DNA from: Terriglobales bacterium
GTDB lineage: Bacteria; Acidobacteriota; Terriglobia; Terriglobales; Acidobacteriaceae
Direction of reading: 5' to 3'
NCBI GenBank assembly: GCA_035651655.1
Contig: DASRFG010000007.1
Location: 1 to 64,000, forward strand
DNA length: 64,000 nt
Of the stretch, positions 53,445 to 60,580 are shown one piece after another. Positions within the stretch are counted from its first letter, which is position 1, and the number at the start of each line of letters is the position of its first letter. The position numbers and the translations under genes were made by a program. The notes beneath the pieces were generated by a model. It worked only from the letters and a program-made list of their open reading frames with translations. It made no database searches and was not told the origin of the DNA.

Positions 53445-53474
53445 ATGGAGGCGGGCACTCTCGCCCGCGTCCAT
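53445..53474. terminator. Hairpin after rplI
   Basis: A 6-base-pair core GCGGGC/GCCCGC with loop ACTCTC, extended by five further pairs (ATGGA/TCCAT) around one mismatch, starts 10 bases after the rplI stop. No U tract follows, so it may be partially effective. It separates the ribosomal run from the ECF sigma gene. Confidence 0.45.
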
Positions 53475-53527
53475 CCCCCCATTGGCCCTCGCCTATGGCG
53501 GTAAAGCCCTATAATTCTGCTCACGGA

Positions 53528-54313
53528 ATGCCTACTGACCCGTCCAAGTCTATGCAAACCGGCACAAAAGCTTTAAAGCAAGCTGTGCCGGAAACAGGTC
53601 CAGAGGTAACTATGCCGGCCGATGCTCTGGCAGTTCCGTGGACGGTTGGCGAAGGTTCCTACCCCCGCAGTGGGCAGGAACAGGGCGGCGTATCCGAAAA
53701 CCCCTCGGCTCGGGGGAGCATGGGACAGAGTTTCAGCCGCGTCGACGACACCGTCTTAGTCCGTGAGGCCCAGCGTGGCAACCACGCCGCCTTCGAAGAG
53801 TTGGTGCGCCACTACGACCATGCTGTGCTCCGGCTGGCGCTGCACCTGACCGGCTCCGAAGCCGACGCCCAGGATATTTACCAGGACGCGTTTTTGAAGG
53901 CCTACAGAAACGTGGGCAGCTTCCGGTTTGAGTGCTCTTTCTACACTTGGATTTACCGCATCGTCACGAACCTGTGTCTTGACCACCTGCGCAAGCGGCA
54001 GGTGCGCAAAGAAGATCCACCTGTGGCCACTGACGCCAGCGGCGAGCAGTACGATGTGCTGGACCAAGTGCCTGACGGACGTGCGGTCAGCAACCCGGAG
54101 CGTGATCTGATGAGGCGTGAAGTGGGCGGCCGAATCACGCAGGCACTGGAGAAGCTGACACCGCGCGAGCGCATGGTGTTTGAGTTGAAGCACTATCACG
54201 GAATGAAGTTGAGGACCGTGGGAGAGATCCTGAATACCACCGAGGAAACGGCAAAGAACACGCTGTTCCGCGCCACCCAGAAGCTGCGAGTGGTTTTGGC
54301 GGACATACGTTGA
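53528..54313 (+). CDS. ECF-family RNA polymerase sigma factor
   Basis: This alternative sigma factor has a clear region 2 (AFEELVRHYDHAVLRLALHLTGSEADAQDIYQDAFLKAYRNVGSF, then WIYRIVTNLCLDHLRKR) and region 4 (LTPRERMVFELKHYHGMKLRTVGEILNTTEETAKNTLFRATQKLR). The 5' end is uncertain: a perfect TATAAT at 53510-53515 would place the transcript start near 53521, so the first ATG after it (53528) is used here; a start at 53720 also leaves an intact sigma core. The N-terminal 75 residues are low-complexity. It is followed after 28 bases by a zinc-finger membrane anti-sigma. Confidence 0.87.
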   Translation: MPTDPSKSMQTGTKALKQAVPETGPEVTMPADALAVPWTVGEGSYPRSGQEQGGVSENPSARGSMGQSFSRVDDTVLVREAQRGNHAAFEELVRHYDHAVLRLALHLTGSEADAQDIYQDAFLKAYRNVGSFRFECSFYTWIYRIVTNLCLDHLRKRQVRKEDPPVATDASGEQYDVLDQVPDGRAVSNPERDLMRREVGGRITQALEKLTPRERMVFELKHYHGMKLRTVGEILNTTEETAKNTLFRATQKLRVVLADIR

Positions 54314-54341
54314 ATAGGGCCCCGGGAAGGGGAGGCAAGCG

Positions 54342-55280
54342 ATGAAGTGCGAATGGGTAAAGAACAATATTGTTTTGTACATCTACGATGAGCTTCTGGA
54401 CGACGCGCGTTTCGAGCTGGAGCAGCATGTTCGCCGCTGCGCAGGTTGCGCTGCTGAGCTGGACGCCGCGGGAAGCTTTAAGCAAGGACTTTCAGTCCTG
54501 CCGGTGCAGGAACCGAGCCCCAATATGCTGGCCGCCTCCCGAATGCGTCTTCAGGAAGCGTTAGAGACGGTTGAGCGTCCCGGCTGGCTGCATCGCTGGA
54601 CCTTTGATCTCTCCAGTTGGTTCACGCCTGGACGATTTTCACCAGCACTGGCCAGCGTTATTTTCATCGTGGGGTTTGCGGCAGGAATCGGCGCCACGTA
54701 CAAGATGGTTTCTGGTGTCCGTCCCAACAACTCTGCCGTTACCACCAACCAGCAACAACCTGTGGAATCTTCAATCGCGGGCATTCGCGACATCACTCAA
54801 AGGCCGGGCAGCAACAAGATTGACATCAAGTATGACACGGTGACTACACAATCGGCGCAAGGGTCGCTGAATGATTCGCGGATCCAGCAGCTATTGCTCT
54901 ACGCCGCGCGCAACAATTACAACTCCGGCGTGCGCTTGGATTCCGTGGACTTGCTGGCGCAAAATCCGCAGGATCCGCAATCCCGCGAGACCCTCATATA
55001 TGCGCTCCGCTACGATACAAACCCGGGTTGCCGGCTGAAGGCGCTTGGAGCGTTGGGCCCATACGTAAAGGGCGATACGCGGGTGCGCAATGTGGTACTG
55101 GAAGCGCTGCTGAATGATGGCAATCTGGGAGTGCGGGCGCAAGCTATTCACTTCCTGGAGCCGGTGCGGGTTGATAGCAGCGTACGCGCCGCTCTCGTCC
55201 GGCTGGCGCGGCAAGATAAGAATCAGTACATCCGCCAGCAGTCGCGTTCGGTGCTGGCTGAATTACCTGAGGTTGATTAA
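54342..55280 (+). CDS. Membrane anti-sigma factor with zf-HC2 domain and HEAT-like C-terminus
   Basis: This 312-residue protein begins with a zinc-binding anti-sigma domain: H29-x3-C33-x2-C36 (HVRRCAGC), with another Cys at residue 3. A transmembrane helix lies near residues 101-121. The remaining periplasmic part carries about 130 residues of HEAT-like helical repeats (SVDLLAQNPQDPQSRETLIYALR, KALGALGPYV, VVLEALLNDGNLGVRAQAIHFLE). It should hold the upstream ECF sigma at the membrane until a periplasmic signal acts on the HEAT tail. The gene after it starts 3 bases from its stop. Confidence 0.82.
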   Translation: MKCEWVKNNIVLYIYDELLDDARFELEQHVRRCAGCAAELDAAGSFKQGLSVLPVQEPSPNMLAASRMRLQEALETVERPGWLHRWTFDLSSWFTPGRFSPALASVIFIVGFAAGIGATYKMVSGVRPNNSAVTTNQQQPVESSIAGIRDITQRPGSNKIDIKYDTVTTQSAQGSLNDSRIQQLLLYAARNNYNSGVRLDSVDLLAQNPQDPQSRETLIYALRYDTNPGCRLKALGALGPYVKGDTRVRNVVLEALLNDGNLGVRAQAIHFLEPVRVDSSVRAALVRLARQDKNQYIRQQSRSVLAELPEVD

Positions 55281-55283
55281 GCG

Positions 55284-56477
55284 GTGAGAAGAGCGTTGGC
55301 CAAATTCGTGATTTTTGTGGCGCTTGCAGCCTTGCCCGCAGTAGCGCAGCAGTCGCGGGTTTTCCGCCAGGGCGACAGCTGGGTAGAAGAGATTACGGGC
55401 TCGCTTCCTGCGGTTCGTAATCTGCGCCTCAGCACAGATGCAGGCGCGGTTCGGGTCCAGGGCGGCAACCAAAACAGTATCAATTACGTGATCCGTAAAC
55501 GCATCAATGCATCGTCAGAGCAAGCCGCGCGGCGGCGGTTCGAGACATTTAAAGTTTCTGTCGGTACGGAGGGCGATACTGCCTCGATCGAGGGTGAAGC
55601 GCCCGAAGGCGGAGTCCACCGGCTATCAGTTGATTTTTCTTTGGATGTTCCTCGCAATCTGGATTGGGCGAAGCTGGAGACCCAGGGTGGAAGTATGGTT
55701 GTGGCTAGCATCGCTGGCCGGGTGGACGCTTCCACCGGCGGAGGAAGCATGAAGCTGGAGCAAATCGCCGGGAACATCACAGGTGAAACCGGCGGAGGCA
55801 GCATTGCTGTGGACGCGGCGGGCGCAGACCTCAAATTGGAGACCGGCGGTGGGAGCATTCATATAGGCTCGGTCAAAGGCAAGATTGAGGCGCAAACTGG
55901 CGGCGGCAGCGTAGAGGTCGGGGACGGAATGCAAGGCGCATTACTGGAGACCGGCGGTGGCAGCATTGCGGTGAGACGCTGCCTGGGAAAAGTGAAGGCC
56001 TCGACCGGGGGTGGGAGCATTGAACTGGGACAAATTGACGGTCCAGCGGAATTAGAGACGGGTGGCGGCAGTATTCGCGTGGCCGGCGCCAAGAGAGCGG
56101 TGAAAGCGGAAAGCGGTGGTGGCAGCATCGAGCTTTTCAAGCTGGGAAGCGGAGCGCGTGTCGAAACTGGCGGGGGCGCGATCATCGCGGAGTTTATCGC
56201 CAGCCGTGGAAATTTCACCGAGTCGTCACTAGAGACACCCTCCGGCGATATTACGGTTTATTTATTGCCGGAAATCGCACTTACTTTGCACGCGGCTATC
56301 GAAATGGCAAGCGGCCACAATATTCGTTCGGATTTTCCGCAGTTTAAGGTGACCATAGAAGGCGAAGAATATGGACCCAAGCGGGTCATGGCGGATGGCA
56401 GTCTGAACGGCGGGGGGCCAGTGCTCAAGGTCGAAACCAATTCAGGTGATATCTCGCTCTTGCGTGCCGGCCGCTAG
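55284..56477 (+). CDS. Secreted repeat protein with strict 18-residue period (DUF4097-type, predicted beta-helix)
   Basis: A signal peptide (residues 1-21, ending PAVAQ) leads a 397-residue protein. From T133 to T295 ten (T/S)GGGS-type motifs recur exactly every 18 residues without insertion or deletion (TQGGSM, then TGGGSM, SI, SI, SV, SI, SI, SI, SGGGSI, TGGGAI). A fixed 18-residue coil is what a left-handed or similar parallel beta-helix uses. The flanking domains match DUF4097-type text (SGDITVYLLPE, SGDISLL). Start is GTG 55284. It sits between the anti-sigma and a PDZ protein. Adhesion or sensing of envelope state are possible roles. Confidence 0.78.
   Translation: MRRALAKFVIFVALAALPAVAQQSRVFRQGDSWVEEITGSLPAVRNLRLSTDAGAVRVQGGNQNSINYVIRKRINASSEQAARRRFETFKVSVGTEGDTASIEGEAPEGGVHRLSVDFSLDVPRNLDWAKLETQGGSMVVASIAGRVDASTGGGSMKLEQIAGNITGETGGGSIAVDAAGADLKLETGGGSIHIGSVKGKIEAQTGGGSVEVGDGMQGALLETGGGSIAVRRCLGKVKASTGGGSIELGQIDGPAELETGGGSIRVAGAKRAVKAESGGGSIELFKLGSGARVETGGGAIIAEFIASRGNFTESSLETPSGDITVYLLPEIALTLHAAIEMASGHNIRSDFPQFKVTIEGEEYGPKRVMADGSLNGGGPVLKVETNSGDISLLRAGR
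55680..56219 (+). repeat. In-frame 54-bp coding repeats (ten units)
   Basis: Nine complete 54-base units from 55680 to 56165 plus a tenth start at 56166 encode the 18-residue TGGGS coils. The DNA words for the glycine turn (such as accggcggaggcagcatt) differ by synonymous changes between units, so the protein period is under selection while the DNA has diverged. Confidence 0.85.
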
Positions 56478-56509
56478 CTGAGCGCGCACCAAGCGGGCAG
56501 GAGTCGAAT

Positions 56510-57598
56510 ATGCGCAAAGCACAGTTGATAGTTCTGATGATATTGGTGCTGACGGGAGTTCAGTCCGGCTTGGCAGAACCACCGGCAAGAGTTGCTCCCG
56601 GCCCCGGCACGTTTGGAGAAGAGCAAGCCGTTTCCTATCTCGGGGTGGACACTCGCGACGTCAGTTCGGATCGTTTGGCCGAATTGAAGTTGAAGGAAGA
56701 GCGCGGCGTGGAAGTCACCATGGTGGACCAGGACGCTCCCGCAGGCAAGTTCGGCCTGAAAGAGCACGACGTAATTCTGAGCATCAACAACTCACCGGTG
56801 GAGAGCGTGGCGCAATTTCGGCGGATGATCCGGGAAGTACCCCCAGGGCGGACGGCGATCTTGGGCATCAGTCGAGACGGCCAGCCCGTGACTGTGAAGG
56901 TTGAACTAGGAAAACGCCCGCAGAGCTTTCCTTCGGGGCCCGCTTCAGGGGAGTGGGGAATGAATCACTTTCCGGCCATGCCTGCTATGCCTGCCATGCC
57001 AGCCATGCCGGCGATGCCGGCAATGCCGCGTATTGAGATGATGCCGGAGATGGACGTTCCGTCATTCGATGTGGTGGTGCATTCGTCCGTTCGCGGGGGC
57101 CTGATGGTGGAGAATTTGACCCCCCAATTGGGTGAGTATTTTGGTGTAAAGAACGGGCAGGGAGTGCTGGTGCGCTCGGTTGAGAAGGGCAGCGCAGCGG
57201 AGCGGGCTGGGTTTCGTGCAGGGGATGTTGTGATCAAGGTGGGAGGCCAGCCAATCGCTGACAGCAATGACTGGCGACGGGCTTTGCGAGCCAACGGAAG
57301 CAAGACGGTTGCTATCTCAATTGTGCGCGAACGTAAACAGCAGACACTCTCGTTTGCCGCGCCTCGCAAAGCTGGTAAAAATTCGGGGTTGCGCTTTGAC
57401 CCATTGGAGGTCAGCGCCAGCGTGGACCTCCACGGTTTGAATGCCGAACTGGAGCACATTCGGCCACAACTGGAGAAAATGCAACAGAATGCAAAACACA
57501 TGGCCGAAGAAATCCGGCGGCAGGTGAATCCAGACGAGATTCGGAAATCCATTGAAGAGCAGCTGCATCAGCTGCAACAGGAATGGGAGGAAATCTAA
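56510..57598 (+). CDS. Secreted double-PDZ protein without protease domain
   Basis: Residues 1-22 are a signal peptide. PDZ1 spans about residues 42-135 (SYLGVDTRD..., then DAPAGKFGLKEHDVILSINNSPV) and PDZ2 about 190-290 (GGLMVENL..., GSAAERAGFRAGDVVIKVGGQPI). Between them are six Pro-Ala-Met repeats. The C-terminal 60 residues form a coiled coil (LNAELEHIRPQLEKMQQNAKHMAEEIRRQ). No Ser-His-Asp protease is present, unlike DegP or RseP. It is 32 bases after the beta-helix gene, so the four genes from 53528 form one operon. It may present or recognise exposed protein C-termini in the periplasm. Confidence 0.8.
   Translation: MRKAQLIVLMILVLTGVQSGLAEPPARVAPGPGTFGEEQAVSYLGVDTRDVSSDRLAELKLKEERGVEVTMVDQDAPAGKFGLKEHDVILSINNSPVESVAQFRRMIREVPPGRTAILGISRDGQPVTVKVELGKRPQSFPSGPASGEWGMNHFPAMPAMPAMPAMPAMPAMPRIEMMPEMDVPSFDVVVHSSVRGGLMVENLTPQLGEYFGVKNGQGVLVRSVEKGSAAERAGFRAGDVVIKVGGQPIADSNDWRRALRANGSKTVAISIVRERKQQTLSFAAPRKAGKNSGLRFDPLEVSASVDLHGLNAELEHIRPQLEKMQQNAKHMAEEIRRQVNPDEIRKSIEEQLHQLQQEWEEI
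56972..57028 (+). repeat. 9-bp in-frame tandem repeat (PAM codons)
   Basis: Six units of ccngcnatg encode Pro-Ala-Met repeats between the two PDZ domains. Units vary only at third codon positions (cct, cca, ccg; gct, gcc, gcg, gca). Such a short tandem array could change length by slipped-strand mispairing. Confidence 0.75.
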
Positions 57599-57616
57599 CC
57601 TCTAAGGCACGCTCCC

Positions 57617-57644
57617 ATCGCCTTCGCAATGACACGAAGGCGAT
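57617..57644. terminator. Hairpin after PDZ gene
   Basis: A perfect 10-base-pair stem (ATCGCCTTCG, 8-base loop, CGAAGGCGAT) begins 18 bases after the PDZ gene stop. Without a U tract it may be a stabilising 3' hairpin or extragenic palindrome. It marks the end of the sigma operon. Confidence 0.45.
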
Positions 57645-57773
57645 ATGTCTCGGCGCTCGCAGACCACACCTGATACCGCTTTCCTCAGCAGTCATCCCAC
57701 CCTTGCCACTTTCATCAGCATTCTCGCTCTAAGGTACCCGAGAGCTTTCATCTCCTAGGGGAGCGAAGAAATC

Positions 57774-58700
57774 ATGCTGATGCTCAGGTCTAGTCTGTTG
57801 CTGCTCTGCGTGGCATTGTCTGCCGTGGCGGTCCCAAGTTCTGGGGAAGATCAACGCGGGGATGTGGCAGCAGCAGAGTCCGTATATCAGGCGAAAGACT
57901 GGGCAAAGGCGACAAGACTTTACGAGCAGCTCGCAAACTCACATCCGAAAAGCGGCATTTATTGGTATCGCCTGGGCGTCTCTCTTGAAGCCACAGGTAA
58001 ACATCAGGCTGCCCTGGAAGCACTTGCAAAGTCCCAAGCGGCCGGAACGCCATCTTTCATGGTTGGCTTCAGTCGCGCAAGTGTATATGCCTCAATGGGC
58101 GAGTTGGAGAAGGCCATTCAGGAATTATCCGAGGCCGTGAAGCAAGGATTCAATGACCCCGACAAAATGCTTACCGATACCAACTTGCAACCGTTACGGA
58201 GCGATGCGCGTTTCCCCGCATTGCTCGAGCAGGTTAAACGTAACCAGAAGCCGTGTTTCTACAGTGCAGAAAATCGTCAATTCGACTTTTGGGTTGGCGA
58301 CTGGGACGTGGTGGCTACGGCGGACAGCGTGCCTCGAGGTTCCAGTCACATTGCAAGAGAACTGGCAGACTGCGTCATCTGGGAAAATTGGACAAGTTTG
58401 ACTACCGGGTATGCCGGAAAGAGCTACAACGTTTACAACCCGGACCGGAAGCGCTGGGAACAATTCTGGGTAGATAACAATGGGGGCATGATTCATTTCT
58501 ACGGCGGACTAAAGGACGGAAACATGGATTATTGGACCGACGAAATTCCCCAACCTGACGGGACGCGCCTGAAGCGGCATCTCCAATTTTTTAATCTCGG
58601 ACCAGACAGAGTGCGGCAATTCAGTCAGGGATCCACGGATGGCGGAAAGAGCTGGCAAGTGGAGTACGACTTCACCTATCTGCGAAAAAAGGGACCGTAG
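57774..58700 (+). CDS. Exported TPR-containing protein
   Basis: The signal peptide covers residues 1-24. Residues about 28-135 hold three tetratricopeptide-like repeats (AAAESVYQAKDWAKATRLYEQLANSHP; YRLGVSLEATGKHQAALEALAKS; SRASVYASMGELEKAIQELSEAVK). The C-terminal 150 residues are beta-rich and tryptophan-rich (FDFWVGDWDVVATADS, YNPDRKRWEQFWVDNNGG), resembling DUF1579-type domains. Likely a periplasmic scaffold. It is a separate transcription unit after the PDZ hairpin. Confidence 0.65.
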   Translation: MLMLRSSLLLLCVALSAVAVPSSGEDQRGDVAAAESVYQAKDWAKATRLYEQLANSHPKSGIYWYRLGVSLEATGKHQAALEALAKSQAAGTPSFMVGFSRASVYASMGELEKAIQELSEAVKQGFNDPDKMLTDTNLQPLRSDARFPALLEQVKRNQKPCFYSAENRQFDFWVGDWDVVATADSVPRGSSHIARELADCVIWENWTSLTTGYAGKSYNVYNPDRKRWEQFWVDNNGGMIHFYGGLKDGNMDYWTDEIPQPDGTRLKRHLQFFNLGPDRVRQFSQGSTDGGKSWQVEYDFTYLRKKGP

Positions 58701-58713
58701 CCCTTCGTACGGT

Positions 58714-60195
58714 TTAGGCAGTTGCCGGCGCCAGCCCGGCCGCGCGAACACAGTTTCTTCCCGCCTGTTTGGCAGCATAGAGGGCGGCGTCTGCGGCTTT
58801 AACGATGTCGTCCCGGGTCTGACCATGCAGCGGGAAGGCTGCCGTTCCAGCGCTGATGGTTACGGAACGAGGTACGCCGGGGAAATGCCATCCGGCGACT
58901 TCCCGGCGCAACTTCTCAGCCACGCTCAATGCCTGTTCGGCCGTGATCTGCGGCAGCACGATTGCAAATTCCTCGCCTCCATAGCGGCAAACCACATCAC
59001 TTTTGCGTAACTGCAGCGAAAACACGGAAGAAATCTGACGCAGCACTTCATCACCAAGCAAATGGCCGAATTCATCGTTGAGCCGCTTAAAGTGGTCAAT
59101 ATCCATCATGATGACGGCCAAGGTGCCGTTGTGACGCTGGGCTCGCTCCATCTCTTCAGCGATACGGATCTCAAAAAAGCGGCGATTGAACATCCCGGTT
59201 AAACCGTCTATGTAGGCCAGCTGGCGAACGCGCTGAACGTAATGCGTGTTCTGGATTGCAGTCGCGCATATGTCCGCCACCGATTCAAGGGTCTGAGCAT
59301 CGGCCAGCGTGAAGGCGCCCTCCTGGGCGCTGTCCAGCATCAGCACTCCCAAGGTCTGGCCAAAAGAAATCAGGGGGATGCACATCCGGGACCGGGTCTC
59401 CCGGAAAATTGGTAGATAATGCCCCGCCTTGCGAATATCACTTTCAATAATGGTTTTGTTGGTTCCGATAGCGCGCCAGGCGATGCTGTCACCAGCCGGG
59501 ATGCGCTCCTGCTCAGAAATCAACAGCGTCAACTTGCCTTCGTGAGAACGCAATACAAGCGCATTTTCATCCTTTAGAAGCACGCAAACGTGGTCTGCTG
59601 GAAAAGACTGCCGGACCAAAAAGCATAGTTTTGTCAGCAATTCCTCGAGCTCGAGCACTGCGGTGGTCTGCTTGGCTATAGCGTTGATCGCCTCCAGCTG
59701 CGCGGAGCGGCGCTGCTCCAGCGAGTACAGCCGCGCATTCTGCAACGCCATGGATGCTTGCGTGGAAAACAACGTGAGGAGGTCAATGGTTTCAGAATCA
59801 AAGAAGTTGATGCGATCGCTCTGGCAGTCAAGCACGCCCACGACCTCATCGCGGACCATAAGTGGCACAGCGAGCTCGGAACGAGTGCTCTGGGCCGATT
59901 TCAGGTAACGCGCATCCTTGCTCACGTCGGGGACGTAGACGGGTCGCTTGAGGCGGGCGGCAGTGCCGGTAATTCCTTGCCCCACCAGTACTTTTATCTT
60001 GTCCTGGCCTTCGTCCCATCCCACCTGGCTGCGGACACACAACTCCTTGGTGTCAGAATCGAGCAGGAGGATGGCGACGTTGTGCAAGTGAAAATAGTCG
60101 CGCGCGATCCCCAGGATCTGATTCAACACCTCATCCAGGTCGAAGGTGGACAGCACCGCCTGGCTCGCATCGTACAGGACGGCAATTTTTTGCAT
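58714..60195 (-). CDS. Diguanylate cyclase with two GAF domains
   Basis: From ATG 60195 the product is 493 residues. Two GAF domains cover approximately residues 5-155 and 170-320. The C-terminal GGDEF domain has GGEEF at residues 406-410 and the inhibitory I-site RKSD (R397-D400) five residues upstream, so it should make cyclic di-GMP and be product-inhibited. No transmembrane segment is present, indicating a cytosolic sensor. A start at 60321 would add 42 unlikely Pro/Ser-rich residues. Confidence 0.88.
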   Translation of the reverse strand: MQKIAVLYDASQAVLSTFDLDEVLNQILGIARDYFHLHNVAILLLDSDTKELCVRSQVGWDEGQDKIKVLVGQGITGTAARLKRPVYVPDVSKDARYLKSAQSTRSELAVPLMVRDEVVGVLDCQSDRINFFDSETIDLLTLFSTQASMALQNARLYSLEQRRSAQLEAINAIAKQTTAVLELEELLTKLCFLVRQSFPADHVCVLLKDENALVLRSHEGKLTLLISEQERIPAGDSIAWRAIGTNKTIIESDIRKAGHYLPIFRETRSRMCIPLISFGQTLGVLMLDSAQEGAFTLADAQTLESVADICATAIQNTHYVQRVRQLAYIDGLTGMFNRRFFEIRIAEEMERAQRHNGTLAVIMMDIDHFKRLNDEFGHLLGDEVLRQISSVFSLQLRKSDVVCRYGGEEFAIVLPQITAEQALSVAEKLRREVAGWHFPGVPRSVTISAGTAAFPLHGQTRDDIVKAADAALYAAKQAGRNCVRAAGLAPATA

Positions 60196-60245
60196 GTTTG
60201 GGCGAATTGTACCGGGAGGGTGAGGCTCGCGACATGTTACTGAGG

Positions 60246-60461
60246 TTACTTGGGGGTGGGATGGCGGTGACCGGCTCGCCAGCGCTTGGCAATCTCCAGA
60301 AAACCGTAGATGACCAGGCACATCCAGAAGTCCACCACCAGGCCCCAGTCAAGGCGCTTCATGTGGTGCTGGGCGAGCACCGGCAGATGAGGCATAAGGG
60401 CAAAGTACAGCCCATTTCCCACCAGAACCGCGACCAAGGATTGGAGGAAGTTGCCAGGCAC
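60246..60461 (-). CDS. Small membrane protein, uncharacterised
   Basis: This 71-residue protein has two hydrophobic segments (FLQSLVAVLVGNGLYFAL and WGLVVDFWMCLVIYGFLEI) linked by PHLPVLAQHHMKRLD, and a basic C-terminus. It lies just upstream of the diguanylate cyclase on the same strand, with 50 bases to the cyclase start. I recognise no family. Confidence 0.6.
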   Translation of the reverse strand: MPGNFLQSLVAVLVGNGLYFALMPHLPVLAQHHMKRLDWGLVVDFWMCLVIYGFLEIAKRWRAGHRHPTPK

Positions 60462-60555
60462 GCTGTCTTGTTGGACACCGCCGACCGGCTTTTTGCTGCC
60501 TGAAATCGTCCGGTGGGTGTGGTCGACCGAAGCAAGGCGAGGTTTCGCCCTGTCC

Positions 60556-60564
60556 TGCTAACAT
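60556..60564 (+). promoter_or_regulatory. Candidate extended -10 of recG
   Basis: TGC followed by TAACAT lies 17 bases before the recG ATG. It matches the extended -10 pattern proposed for lepA, tdh and rpoD. No -35 is clear. Confidence 0.3.
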
Positions 60565-60580
60565 CAATGCATCCTTCGCC

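Noticed and set aside
55680-56219. CRISPR-like periodic repeat
   Set aside because: The period is 54 bases with no unique spacers and lies in frame inside a secreted protein; it is a coding repeat.
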